Source: JBFHQE01 sp041592335
GTDB lineage: Bacteria; Pseudomonadota; Gammaproteobacteria; Thiohalobacterales; Thiohalobacteraceae
Direction: 5' to 3'
Length of the DNA stretch: 64,000 bases
Assembly (NCBI GenBank): GCA_041592335.1
Contig: JBFHQE010000001.1
Location: 248,001 to 312,000 of the forward strand
Within the stretch, counting starts at the first letter, position 1. Each line of letters starts with the position of its first letter. The notes under the pieces were generated by a model. The model was given only the letters and a program-made list of their open reading frames with translations. It did no database searches and had not been told where the DNA came from. A program made the translations under genes and the position numbers. Below are positions 15,232 to 23,827 of this stretch, piece by piece.

Positions 15232-15834
15232 ATGAGTCTGGATCTAAGTCAGCAGATCCTCCGGACGGACTCCTCGGGCATGCCACTTGAATGGGTGGAT
15301 TATCGCGAGGCGGTTCGCTTCTATCACCTGGGGCAGGTGGCCTACGCCTGCGGGTCGACGCTGTACCGAATCCACGGTGGCATCAGTGCGCTCACCGGGC
15401 GCCAGAGTGTGTTGACCCTGAATTCCATTATCGCTACATCCGGCGATAATCGTGCGCTGCGCAAGGCGCGCGCCAAGTACACCCCACCACTGAATAACCA
15501 GACGCTGTTCAAGCGCGACGCGCATCTTTGTCTCTATTGCGGTAATCATTTTCTCAGTCGTGACCTGTCGCGCGATCATGTCACGCCAATCAGCCAGAAG
15601 GGCGCCGATACCTGGAACAACGTGGTCACCGCGTGCAAGCGGTGTAATAACCACAAGGCGGGGCGGCGGCCGGAACAGGCAAACATGGAATTGCTCGCGG
15701 TGCCGTTTACGCCGACCCATGCGGAGTACATCTATCTGCAGGGCAAGCGGGTGCTGAGTGATCAGATGGAATTTCTGCAGGCGCATTTCCCTCGCCATAG
15801 TCCGCTGCACGAGCGGATCAAGCAGAAAGCATAA
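15232..15834 (+). CDS. HNH endonuclease domain protein
   Basis: The 200-residue protein starts at the ATG with GGGAGG six bases upstream. The C-terminal half carries the HNH fold: CLYCGNHFLSRDLSRDHVTP with the first Cys pair and the DH catalytic dipeptide, then WNNVVTACKRCNNHKAGRRP with the second Cys pair and the N and H positions. The N-terminal half (VDYREAVRFYHLGQVAYACG) matches single-copy HNH proteins widespread in free-living Proteobacteria that are not linked to restriction or mobile elements. Its substrate is not known. No transposon or phage genes flank it. Confidence 0.88.
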   Translation: MSLDLSQQILRTDSSGMPLEWVDYREAVRFYHLGQVAYACGSTLYRIHGGISALTGRQSVLTLNSIIATSGDNRALRKARAKYTPPLNNQTLFKRDAHLCLYCGNHFLSRDLSRDHVTPISQKGADTWNNVVTACKRCNNHKAGRRPEQANMELLAVPFTPTHAEYIYLQGKRVLSDQMEFLQAHFPRHSPLHERIKQKA

Positions 15835-15853
15835 TTTTGAGAATGGCTGCATG

Positions 15854-15928
15854 TGATCAGCTGAGGTTAGTTTTTTCTCTCTCCAAAACACTTTGAGTCG
15901 CTCGAAAAAACACCCTCATCTGCTCAGT
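15854..15928. repeat. Dispersed palindromic repeat D, full copy 1
   Basis: An imperfect palindrome of about 75 bases. The left arm TGATCAGCTGAGG...GTTTTTTC pairs with the right arm GAAAAAACACCCTCATCTGC. It is nearly identical, in inverted orientation, to 47720-47796, and its right arm recurs alone at 58887-58915. Confidence 0.75.
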
Positions 15929-15969
15929 TAAGAGTTGAATACAATTTAATCTCTTGGCATGGTGACGCC

Positions 15970-16851
15970 ATGTCGTTCTGGTCGCATATTCAATCCGAAA
16001 TCAAACAGCACACCGGCGTTGCCGTTGCCAGCAACGCGGGTTCCTCCGTCGGCGGCGGTAGCATCAGTCAGGCATTTCGCCTGCAGGGCGATGGCAGGGA
16101 TTTTTTCGTCAAGACCAATCGCGCCGCATTGGTTGATATGTTCGCGGCCGAAGCCGAGGGGCTGAATGAAATCGTCGCCTCGTATTCCGTGCATGCGCCA
16201 CAGGCGGTCTGCTGGGGCGTGGCCGAAGGCAAATCTTACGTCGTGTTGGAATATCTGCGCTTTGGTCATTCACAGAAAGCGATGCGATTGCTGGGTGAGC
16301 AACTTGCGCGGATGCATCGTTGTACCAAAGATGAGTTCGGCTGGCATCGCGACAACACCATCGGTTCCACGCCGCAAATCAATGACAAGCGCGATGACTG
16401 GGTTGCGTTTTATCGCGATCAACGGCTGGGTTTTCAATATGAACTGGCGGAACGCAATGGCTATGGCGGCGAGCTGGTTCGGCTTGGCGAGCGCCTGATG
16501 GCTTCGCTGGATGCTTTCTTCGATGGCTATGTGCCGCAAGCCAGTTTGCTGCACGGTGATTTATGGTCGGGTAACTACGCGGTGCTGGAGACGGGTGAGC
16601 CGGTGATTTTCGATCCGGCGGTGTACTTCGGTGATCGTGAGGCGGATATTGCCATGACCGAGTTGTTCGGCGGTTTTGGCGGTGATTTTTATGCGGCGTA
16701 TGATAATGCCTGGCCGCTGGATGCCGGTTATGCCGTGCGCAAGCGCTTATACAATCTTTACCATATCCTGAATCACGCCAACCTGTTCGGTGGCGGTTAC
16801 CAGAGTCAGGCGCTGCACATGACGCAGCAGTTGCTGGCGGAGATCAGGTGA
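15970..16851 (+). CDS. Fructosamine kinase family protein (YniA-like)
   Basis: The 293-residue member of the fructosamine/ketosamine-3-kinase family belongs to the aminoglycoside phosphotransferase-like fold. Seen: the nucleotide-loop region SVGGGSISQAFRLQGDGRDF, FFVKTN with the likely ATP-contacting Lys, LLHGDLWSGNYAVL as catalytic loop near residue 195, and FDPAVYFGDREADIAMTELF as metal-binding and GDREAD signature. Family members phosphorylate fructosamines on glycated proteins or small ketosamines to allow deglycation. A repeat D copy precedes it and a REPIN follows it. Confidence 0.92.
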   Translation: MSFWSHIQSEIKQHTGVAVASNAGSSVGGGSISQAFRLQGDGRDFFVKTNRAALVDMFAAEAEGLNEIVASYSVHAPQAVCWGVAEGKSYVVLEYLRFGHSQKAMRLLGEQLARMHRCTKDEFGWHRDNTIGSTPQINDKRDDWVAFYRDQRLGFQYELAERNGYGGELVRLGERLMASLDAFFDGYVPQASLLHGDLWSGNYAVLETGEPVIFDPAVYFGDREADIAMTELFGGFGGDFYAAYDNAWPLDAGYAVRKRLYNLYHILNHANLFGGGYQSQALHMTQQLLAEIR

Positions 16852-16870
16852 TTAGCATTAGTGGTATATG

Positions 16871-16940
16871 CGTCATTCCGGCGAAGGCCGGAATCCAGGA
16901 GAATTATTAAACATGGACCCCGGCCTGCGCCGGGGTGACG
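16871..16940. repeat. Compact REPIN-like doublet (family A)
   Basis: Two inverted hairpin arms lie back to back: CGTCATTCCGGCG, AAGG, CCGGAATCCAGG at 16871-16899, and TGGACCCCGGCC, TGCG, CCGGGGTGACG at about 16914-16940. The layout and length are the same as at 40102-40170. Confidence 0.8.
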
Positions 16941-16977
16941 AGATGTTTTGTAATTCGTTAGATGAGATCAGGCTATT

Positions 16978-17421
16978 TTATTCTTCTTCGGTCTGGCCCT
17001 TCGCACCGTCCCTGATATCTTCCAGAAAACCGTCCCAGCCGGAACGGTCGCCGGGCGAAAGATTGTGCCGATCGTTATAAAGCTGTTCCAGTCGTGCAGC
17101 CAGTACCTGAACAAGAGCTGCATCCGGATTTTCCTGGCATATGACATCGAGATCGGCAAACAGCTCGTAGGGGCTGGTGCCGCCCGCGATGTTGTAGGTG
17201 TTATCCAGCAGCAGGTTATAGGCGGTGAGATGGCCTGAAACCCATTCTTCATAGGCGCGCAGGTAACCACCCCCCGCCTTGCGGGCTTCCAGGTAAACGT
17301 CGCAGTTTTCACTGCCCGCGCCGAAGCTGGCGTAGTTGCCGTTGACGTCGCGCGCAACAGTGGCGCCACTGAGGGGCAGCAGGGTCAGGCTAAATAGAAG
17401 GGTATGAAACAATGCTCGCAT
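16978..17421 (-). CDS. Secreted/periplasmic protein of unknown function
   Basis: The 147-residue product has a clear signal peptide (MRALFHTLLFSLTLLPLSGA, cleavage near residues 20-24). The mature part has a Cys in GAGSENCDVYLEARKAGGGY, the aromatic segment YEEWVSGHLTAYNLLLDNTY, and a second Cys in DLDVICQENPDAA, probably making a disulfide. This Cys...YL.AR...W..G.LTAYN...C..NP pattern occurs in small periplasmic proteins of many Proteobacteria, and I know of no assigned function. It lies between the fructosamine kinase and the c-di-GMP gene and has no operon partner. Confidence 0.78.
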   Translation of the reverse strand: MRALFHTLLFSLTLLPLSGATVARDVNGNYASFGAGSENCDVYLEARKAGGGYLRAYEEWVSGHLTAYNLLLDNTYNIAGGTSPYELFADLDVICQENPDAALVQVLAARLEQLYNDRHNLSPGDRSGWDGFLEDIRDGAKGQTEEE

Positions 17422-17460
17422 GTGGGTCCCGCCATGAATGTTACTGGCGGTGAGTGTAGC

Positions 17461-19188
17461 TCATGCGTTGAGGTTTTGTCCTGTTGCGCTCAGGGCGGCG
17501 GCGCGTTCCGCGGTAAGTTCTTTCAACGGAGCGGGGCGGTGAATGTGGTAGCCCTGCAGGAAATCCACGCCGATCTTTTCCAGGATATCCACAATTGTCT
17601 GGTTCTCGACAAACTCGGCGATAGTCAGCAATCCCAGGTTGTGCGAAATGTGATTGACGGATTCGACGATGGAGCGGTCAATCGTGTTGTCATCCAGATT
17701 CACAATAAGTGAGCCGTCCAGTTTGACGTAATCCGCTGGCAGGGTTTTGAGATAGGAGAAACTCGACATGCCGCTGCCGAAATCGTCCAGCGCAATCTTG
17801 CTGCCGAGGCTGCGCACCCGTTGCATGAACTCCAGCGCGTGACCAAGGTTGGCTATCGCCATGGTCTCGGTGATTTCAAAGCAGAGTTTTTCCGGGTTTA
17901 CATCTGAATCGGCCAGCATGCGGAACAGGAAGGACAGGAATTCCTTGTTGCCCACGCTGGCGCCGGACAGGTTGACGGACCAGATGATGTTGTTGTTGCA
18001 CAGGTGTTGCTTGAAGCAGCGGTTGAACAGGTTTTCGAGTACCCAGCGGTCAATGCGCGGCATCAGGTTATAACGCTCGGCGGCCGGAAGGAATTCACCG
18101 GGCGCGATTATATTACCGTCGGCATCGCGTAGCCGGATCAACACTTCGCAATGCACGTTATTCGTGTTGCTGAAGGGTTGAATCTCCTGGTAGAAAAGTT
18201 CGAACTGGTTCTGTTCCAGCGCTTCGTGAATGCGCGTCACCCAGTTCATTTCTTCGCGCTTGGAGCTGCAACGCACACCGCCGTAATATTCCATCAGCTG
18301 GTTGCGGCCCATATCCTTGGCAACGTAGCAGGCGGCATCGGCGGCACTGAACAGTTCCGACACATCGCCATGTTGCTTGTTGATGGCGACGTAACCGATG
18401 CTCGCAGTGATGACGAAGCTGCGATCCTGGTACTTGAAAGGGTGCTTGCGAAGATGTGCCAGGATGCGTTCGGCCATCGGTTTCGCTTCCTCGGTGTTAT
18501 AGGCTTCCAGTAGCACACCGAATTCATCGCCGCCGATGCGGGCCAGCAGGCCGCTGTAACCGATTTCTTCCTGTAGCAGGTTGGCGACATGCACCAGGCA
18601 TTGATCACCGACCGAATGACTGGTGGTGTCATTGATGACCTTGAAGTGATCGAGGTCCAGGTAGATCAGGGTATGGGTGCGGTCATAGCTATGCGCGTCG
18701 TTCAGCAGGTCTTCCAGATGCTGAGTGAACTGGTTGCGATTGGGCAGTCCGGTCAGCTGGTCATGGGTCGACTGGTGCTTGAGCGCATCCAGCAGGTGTT
18801 TGTGGTCGCTGATGTCGCGCGCAATTCCCATCACGAAATTGACGTCATCCAGCAGAATGCGGTTCAGGCTGATATCCAGCCAGCGCGAACTGGCTTTCTT
18901 GGGGTGAATCTCGCACTGGAACTGCTGTGGCTTGCCTTCCAGTGCCAGCCTGAGATGTTCCTGGAAATTGGCCTTGGCGTCCTGGATCTGGATGAATTCG
19001 GTGATCAGCGCGCGTTCATCTTCCATGGTGAGGCTGTGTTGTTCGACGCCCAGCCATTCTTCAATGCGATGATTGACCGCGCTGAAGCGCATGGCATCGC
19101 ACAGCAGGAAAATACCGTCTTTGGAATTATCGAAACAGACGCGCAGCAGCTGTTTATAGATCTCGTTGTCGAGATGTTCTTGGTTCAC
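17461..19188 (-). CDS. PAS-GGDEF-EAL c-di-GMP signalling protein
   Basis: The 575-residue cytoplasmic protein has a PAS sensor (about 10-130), GGDEF domain (about 138-300) and EAL domain (about 320-560). The GGDEF motif is intact (LLARIGGDEFGVLLE) but the RxxD inhibitory site is absent. The EAL motif reads CEVLIRLRD; the other catalytic elements are present (CFEITETMA, ALDDFGSGMSSFSYL, VKLDGS, AEFVEN, QGYHIHRPAP). It could make and break c-di-GMP or act mainly in one direction. The start is a GTG with GGTGG upstream. No membrane helices are seen. Confidence 0.94.
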   Translation of the reverse strand: MNQEHLDNEIYKQLLRVCFDNSKDGIFLLCDAMRFSAVNHRIEEWLGVEQHSLTMEDERALITEFIQIQDAKANFQEHLRLALEGKPQQFQCEIHPKKASSRWLDISLNRILLDDVNFVMGIARDISDHKHLLDALKHQSTHDQLTGLPNRNQFTQHLEDLLNDAHSYDRTHTLIYLDLDHFKVINDTTSHSVGDQCLVHVANLLQEEIGYSGLLARIGGDEFGVLLEAYNTEEAKPMAERILAHLRKHPFKYQDRSFVITASIGYVAINKQHGDVSELFSAADAACYVAKDMGRNQLMEYYGGVRCSSKREEMNWVTRIHEALEQNQFELFYQEIQPFSNTNNVHCEVLIRLRDADGNIIAPGEFLPAAERYNLMPRIDRWVLENLFNRCFKQHLCNNNIIWSVNLSGASVGNKEFLSFLFRMLADSDVNPEKLCFEITETMAIANLGHALEFMQRVRSLGSKIALDDFGSGMSSFSYLKTLPADYVKLDGSLIVNLDDNTIDRSIVESVNHISHNLGLLTIAEFVENQTIVDILEKIGVDFLQGYHIHRPAPLKELTAERAAALSATGQNLNA

Positions 19189-19235
19189 GCTTCCACCCAG
19201 TCACACCCTTCCGCACGACCGCCCGCGGATTTTAA

Positions 19236-19307
19236 TCAGAGTGTGTTGTTGTTTGTGCCGCCGGGTCGACCAGGTTTGGGAGGGCCACCGATGACAGCTT
19301 TCTTCAT
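19236..19307 (-). CDS. Possible 23-codon leader/small ORF upstream of the GGDEF-EAL gene
   Basis: ATG at 19307 opens a short frame with GGPPKPGRPGGTNNNTL at its end and a TGA stop at 19236, about 47 bases ahead of the GGDEF-EAL start. A promoter-like sequence lies 60 bases upstream. There is no clear ribosome site. The unusual Pro/Gly-rich sequence makes chance less attractive, but nothing else supports translation. Confidence 0.3.
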   Translation of the reverse strand: MKKAVIGGPPKPGRPGGTNNNTL

Positions 19308-19366
19308 GTCAGGCGATCTTACACAGAGTGTCAGGTGATGACTACCGCAAAATGAAAATTTTTTGA

Positions 19367-19395
19367 AAATTAGTAAATTGTCACAAGATTGTCAG
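19367..19395 (-). promoter_or_regulatory. Candidate sigma-70 promoter of the GGDEF-EAL gene
   Basis: CTGACA and TAATTT on the minus strand are 17 bases apart. TTGTCA repeats at 19378-19383 and 19389-19394, and an inverted TGACAA nearby, could be a regulator site. Confidence 0.5.
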
Positions 19396-19424
19396 CCGTG
19401 TAGCGTGACAAAGTTGTAAAGAAT

Positions 19425-20495
19425 TCAAGAATTCTGGTGGTAGGGTGCGCTCAGGCGGTGCACAGCCTCGATCATAACACCGGCGTGTTCCGGCTCGATC
19501 TGGGGATGAATGCCATGGCCGAGGTTGAACACATGGCCGGAACCCTTGCCAAAATCTGCCAGTACTTTTGCCACCTGGCGTTCGATCATGGCGGGTTTGG
19601 CATAGAGTACGGCGGGATCGAGGTTGCCCTGCAATGCGACGCGATTGCCGACGCGCCGACGGGCGTCGCCGATGTTGGTGGTCCAGTCGAGGCCCAGGGC
19701 GTCCGGGCCAGTGTCGGCCATCGCTTCCAGCCATTGGCCGCCGCCCTTGGTGAACAGGATCGAGGGGATGCGCTGGCCATCCACTTCGCGGGTCAGGCCG
19801 CTGATGATGTCTGCCATGTACGCCAGCGAGAAATCCTGGTAGCTGTCCGGTGACAGTGAACCGCCCCAGGTATCGAAGATCATGACGGCCTGTGCGCCGG
19901 CGGCGATCTGGGCATTGAGGTATTCGGTCACGGCCGCGCTGGTGATGCTCAGGATCTGGTGCAGCATTTCCGGGCAGTTGTACAGCATGCCCTTGATCTT
20001 GCGGAAGTCCTTACTGGAGCCGCCTTCGATCATGTAGGTCGCGAGTGTCCAGGGGCTGCCGGAGAACCCGATCAATGGCACGCGCCCATCCAGTTCGCGG
20101 CGAATGACGCGCACCGCTTCCATGACATAACCCAGTTCCTGCTCCATGTCCGGCACGGCCAGGTTGGCGACATCCGCTGCTGTTTTGATCGGACGTTCGA
20201 AGCGCGGGCCTTCGCCTTCCTCGAAATAGAGACCGAGGCCCATGGCGTCGGGTACGGTGAGAATATCGGAGAACAGGATGGCGGCATCCAGCGGGAAGCG
20301 TTCCAGCGGTTGCAGCGTGACCTCGCAGGCCAGTTCCGGGTTCTTGCACAGATCCATGAAACTGCCGGCCTTCTCGCGCGTGGCGCGGTATTCCGGCAGG
20401 TAACGACCGGCCTGACGCATCATCCACACCGGGGTCATGTCCACCGGTTGGCGCAGCAGGGCTCTAAGGAATCTGTCGTTTTTCAGCTTTGTCAT
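19425..20495 (-). CDS. hemE: Uroporphyrinogen decarboxylase
   Basis: The 356-residue enzyme decarboxylates the four acetates of uroporphyrinogen III to give coproporphyrinogen III in haem synthesis. It has the N-terminal signature TPVWMMRQAGRYLPEYRATR, the conserved Asp in ILFSDILTVPDAMGLGL, IGFSGSPWTLATYMIEGGSS and the C-terminal NLGHGIHPQIEPEHAGVMIE. I place the start at the ATG at 20495 (MTKLKNDRFLRALLRQ); the longer frame would translate a REP element. It is the last gene of the gltB-gltD-hemE run, the order also seen in pseudomonads. Confidence 0.97.
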   Translation of the reverse strand: MTKLKNDRFLRALLRQPVDMTPVWMMRQAGRYLPEYRATREKAGSFMDLCKNPELACEVTLQPLERFPLDAAILFSDILTVPDAMGLGLYFEEGEGPRFERPIKTAADVANLAVPDMEQELGYVMEAVRVIRRELDGRVPLIGFSGSPWTLATYMIEGGSSKDFRKIKGMLYNCPEMLHQILSITSAAVTEYLNAQIAAGAQAVMIFDTWGGSLSPDSYQDFSLAYMADIISGLTREVDGQRIPSILFTKGGGQWLEAMADTGPDALGLDWTTNIGDARRRVGNRVALQGNLDPAVLYAKPAMIERQVAKVLADFGKGSGHVFNLGHGIHPQIEPEHAGVMIEAVHRLSAPYHQNS

Positions 20496-20507
20496 TATCG
20501 TGTCTTT

Positions 20508-20556
20508 GCAGGAGCGAGCTTGCTCGCGAACCATTCGCGGCCAAGGCCGCTCCTAC
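20508..20556. repeat. REPIN-like doublet of the Pseudomonas REP type (family B) between gltD and hemE
   Basis: Left arm GGAGCGAGCTTGCTCGCGAA; inverted right arm TTCGCGGCCAAGGCCGCTCC. Each is a hairpin, and the arms share the GTAGGAGCG...CGCGAA frame typical of Pseudomonas REP sequences. It lies just upstream of the hemE start. Confidence 0.8.
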
Positions 20557-20573
20557 ATGAATTGGTGATGCCC

Positions 20574-22025
20574 TTAACGGGGCAATTCGGATGAACCCAT
20601 CAGGAATTCATCCACTGCACGCGCTGCCTGACGCCCTTCGCGAATCGCCCAGACTACAAGCGACTGGCCACGCCGCATGTCGCCCGCGGCAAATACCTTG
20701 TCCATGGAGGTCCTGTAGGCATCTGAGCCTTCCGTAGAACCTTTCACGTTGCCGCGACCATCGCGTTCCAGGCCCAGTTCGTCCAGCATGCCTTCGTGTA
20801 CCGGGTGTACAAAGCCCATCGCCAGGAATACCAGGTCGGCTTTCAGTTCGAACTCGGAACCGGCCACTTCAGACATCTGCCAGGCACCCTTGTCGTCCTT
20901 GTTCCACTCGACCTTGACGCACTTGATGGCGGTAACTTTCGTGCCGTCACCCAGGATTTCCTTCGTGGCAACCGACCACATGCGCTCGCAACCTTCTTCA
21001 TGAGAAGACGAGGTGCGCATCTTGGTTGGCCATTCAGGCCAGGTCAGACCCTTGTCTTCCTTCTCCGGTGGTTTGGGCAGGATTTCCAGCTGCGTGACAG
21101 ATGCTGCGCCATGACGATTGGAGGTACCAATGCAGTCGGAGCCGGTATCGCCGCCACCAATAACGATGACATGCTTGCCGGTGGCGAGGATGGCGTCGCT
21201 TTCGGGAATGCTGTCGCCCGCCACGCGCCGGTTGGACTGTGGCAGGAATTCCATGGCGTAATACACGCCCTTCAGATCTCGGCCGGGTACTGGCAGATCG
21301 CGTGACTGTTCCGCGCCGCCGGTCAGCAGTACAGCATCGAATTCATCTAATAATTGTCTGGCCGGGATGTCCTTGCCGATGTGCGCGTTGGTCTTGAACA
21401 CCACGCCTTCCGCGGCCATCTGTTCCATGCGGCGATCGATGATATTTTTTTCCATTTTGAAATCAGGAATGCCGTAACGCAGCAGGCCACCGACGCGGTC
21501 GTTCTTTTCATACAGGGTGACGTCGTGACCTACGCGCGCCAGTTGCTGCGCGGCGGCCATGCCGGCCGGACCGGAGCCCACGATGGCGACCTTCTTGCCG
21601 GTCTTGTGTTCCGCCGGTTGCGGTTTGACCCAGCCGTTCTCGAATGCTTTATCAATAATTGCGCATTCGATGGTCTTGATGGTGACGGGTTCGTCGGTCA
21701 GGTTCAGGGTGCAGGATTCCTGGCAGGGCGCCGGGCAGATGCGACCGGTGAACTCCGGGAAGTTGTTGGTGGAATGCAGGATATCGATGGCACGGCGCCA
21801 TTCGCCTTTCCATACCAGGTCGTTCCAGTCCGGGATGATGTTGTTGACCGGGCAGCCCTGGTGACAAAAAGGAATGCCGCAGTCCATGCAGCGCGCGCCC
21901 TGGGTTTTCAGTGCGTCATCACTCAGCGGAACAACAAATTCCTGGTAGTGCTTGAGACGTTCTTCAACGGGACGGTAGCCGCGATCTTCGCGCGCATACT
22001 CCATGAAACCGGTTGCTTTACCCAT
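20574..22025 (-). CDS. gltD: Glutamate synthase (NADPH) small subunit
   Basis: The 483-residue beta subunit oxidises NADPH and passes electrons through Fe-S centres to GltB. The N-terminus has cysteine motifs for 4Fe-4S clusters (CMDCGIPFCHQGCPVNNIIP and ICPAPCQESCTLN). A FAD-binding Rossmann motif VAIVGSGPAGMAAAQQLARV follows near residue 150, then an NADPH-binding motif VIVIGGGDTGSDCIGTSNRH near residue 285, and the terminal FAD motif VFAAGDMRRGQSLVVWAIRE. It lies 23 bases after the gltB stop. Confidence 0.97.
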   Translation of the reverse strand: MGKATGFMEYAREDRGYRPVEERLKHYQEFVVPLSDDALKTQGARCMDCGIPFCHQGCPVNNIIPDWNDLVWKGEWRRAIDILHSTNNFPEFTGRICPAPCQESCTLNLTDEPVTIKTIECAIIDKAFENGWVKPQPAEHKTGKKVAIVGSGPAGMAAAQQLARVGHDVTLYEKNDRVGGLLRYGIPDFKMEKNIIDRRMEQMAAEGVVFKTNAHIGKDIPARQLLDEFDAVLLTGGAEQSRDLPVPGRDLKGVYYAMEFLPQSNRRVAGDSIPESDAILATGKHVIVIGGGDTGSDCIGTSNRHGAASVTQLEILPKPPEKEDKGLTWPEWPTKMRTSSSHEEGCERMWSVATKEILGDGTKVTAIKCVKVEWNKDDKGAWQMSEVAGSEFELKADLVFLAMGFVHPVHEGMLDELGLERDGRGNVKGSTEGSDAYRTSMDKVFAAGDMRRGQSLVVWAIREGRQAARAVDEFLMGSSELPR

Positions 22026-22048
22026 AGTCAGTAATACCTGATTGAATC

Positions 22049-23824
22049 TTAGTTATTGGCAGCGGCGGGCAGCTCGGCCATCTGGGCCTGCTGCATTTCT
22101 TCCAGCGCGCGGCGGTAATCCACTGGCATGACCTTCACGAACTTCGGCAGACAGCTTTCCCAGTTGGCGAGAATGTTTTTCGCCACCGAGCTATCGGTAT
22201 GCTGCGCGTGTTTCTCGATCATGGCCTTGAGGCGTTGCGCATCGAAACGGGTCATGTCGGAACTGATGTCGACCTTGCCGTGGGTTTCCAGATCGCCACC
22301 CTGGTGATCCAGTTCTTCCAGCGCGTCGGCTTCTTCCTTGATGGGTTCCAGCTCGACCATGGCCAGGTTGCAACGATCACGGAAGTCGCCCTTTTCATCC
22401 AGTACATAAGCGACGCCGCCACTCATGCCGGCGGCAAAGTTGCGTCCGGTTTCGCCCAGTACCGCGACCACGCCGCCGGTCATGTATTCGCAACCATGAT
22501 CGCCAACGCCTTCAACAACGGCCGTGGCGCCGGAATTGCGCACCGCGAAACGTTCGCCCGCGACGCCGCGGAAATAACATTCGCCGCCAATCGCGCCGTA
22601 CAGCACGGTGTTACCGACGATGATGTTTTCTTCCGGTGTGATCGGGCAGTCTTTCGGCGGATACACGATCAGCTTGCCGCCGGACAGGCCCTTGCCGACA
22701 TAGTCATTGCCTTCGCCTTCCAGTTCCAGCGTCACGCCATGCGCGACCCAGGTGCCGAAACTCTGGCCGGCCACGCCCTGGAACTTGATGTGGATGGTGT
22801 CGTCGGGCAGACCTTCATGGCCGTATTTCTCGGCCACGCGCCCGGACAGCATGGCGCCGACGGTGCGATTGATATTGCATACCGGCGATTCGAATTTCAC
22901 TGCTTCGGCGCGTTCCAGCGCTGGTGCGGCCTGTTCGATCAGCTTGTTGTCCAGTGCCTGGTCGAGGCCATGATCCTGTTCCTTGCACTGGTAGACTTTT
23001 TCGCCTTCGGCAATGGCTGGCATGTGCAGGATGCGCGAGAAATCCAGACCCTTGGCCTTCCAGTGATTGATGGCCTTGCGCATATCCAGCTTGTCCATGC
23101 GGCCGATCATCTCGTCGAACTTGCGGAAGCCGAGTTGCGCCATCAGCTGGCGGATTTCCTCGGCGACGAAGAAGAAGTAATTGACCACGTGTTCCGGCTT
23201 GCCGGTGAAACGCTTGCGCAGTTCCTCGTCCTGGGTGGCGACGCCGACCGGGCAGGTGTTGAGGTGACACTTGCGCATCATGATGCAGCCTTCGACGATC
23301 AGCGGCGCGGTGGCAAAGCCGAATTCGTCCGCGCCCAGCAGCGCGCCGATCACGACGTCGCGACCAGTACGCATGCCGCCATCGACCTGTACGGTGATGC
23401 GGTCACGCAGTTTGTTCAGCACCAGCGTCTGGAAGGTTTCGGCCAGGCCGATTTCCCAGGGCGAACCCGCGTGCTTGATCGAGGTCAGCGGGGACGCACC
23501 GGTTCCGCCGTCATAACCGGCGATAGTGACATGATCCGCGTGTGCCTTGGCAACACCGGCCGCAACCGTGCCGACGCCGACTTCGGAAACCAGCTTCACA
23601 CTGATGCGTGCCTTCGGATTGACGTTCTTCAGATCGTGAATCAGCTGTGCCAGATCTTCGATCGAATAGATATCATGATGCGGCGGTGGCGAAATCAGGC
23701 CGACGCCCGGCGTGGAGTGACGCACCTTGGCGATCCATTGATTGACCTTGTGGCCGGGCAGCTGGCCACCTTCACCGGGCTTGGCGCCCTGCGCCATCTT
23801 GATCTGGATATCGTCGGCATTCAC
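22049..23824 (-). CDS. gltB: Glutamate synthase large subunit, C-terminal part (gltB interrupted by an in-frame stop)
   Basis: This 591-codon frame continues the upstream gltB frame without any shift. Its first codons (GTG-AAT-GCC) lie two codons past an in-frame TAA, where a Tyr codon is expected. It holds the FMN/synthase half: KMAQGAKPGEGGQLPGHKVN, the ISPPPHHDIYSIEDLAQLIH loop, TIAGYDGGTGASPL, the 3Fe-4S cysteines in CIMMRKCHLNTCPVGVATQ, and the GltB C-terminal beta-helix domain (GXXGXXXG repeats). No ribosome site precedes the GTG, so separate translation is doubtful. It is intact apart from the break. Confidence 0.9.
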   Translation of the reverse strand: MNADDIQIKMAQGAKPGEGGQLPGHKVNQWIAKVRHSTPGVGLISPPPHHDIYSIEDLAQLIHDLKNVNPKARISVKLVSEVGVGTVAAGVAKAHADHVTIAGYDGGTGASPLTSIKHAGSPWEIGLAETFQTLVLNKLRDRITVQVDGGMRTGRDVVIGALLGADEFGFATAPLIVEGCIMMRKCHLNTCPVGVATQDEELRKRFTGKPEHVVNYFFFVAEEIRQLMAQLGFRKFDEMIGRMDKLDMRKAINHWKAKGLDFSRILHMPAIAEGEKVYQCKEQDHGLDQALDNKLIEQAAPALERAEAVKFESPVCNINRTVGAMLSGRVAEKYGHEGLPDDTIHIKFQGVAGQSFGTWVAHGVTLELEGEGNDYVGKGLSGGKLIVYPPKDCPITPEENIIVGNTVLYGAIGGECYFRGVAGERFAVRNSGATAVVEGVGDHGCEYMTGGVVAVLGETGRNFAAGMSGGVAYVLDEKGDFRDRCNLAMVELEPIKEEADALEELDHQGGDLETHGKVDISSDMTRFDAQRLKAMIEKHAQHTDSSVAKNILANWESCLPKFVKVMPVDYRRALEEMQQAQMAELPAAANN

Positions 23825-23827
23825 CAG

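Noticed and set aside
15232..15834. HNH protein as part of a restriction or homing system
   Set aside because: No methyltransferase, intron or phage gene adjoins it, and the N-terminal part matches a widespread chromosomal family.
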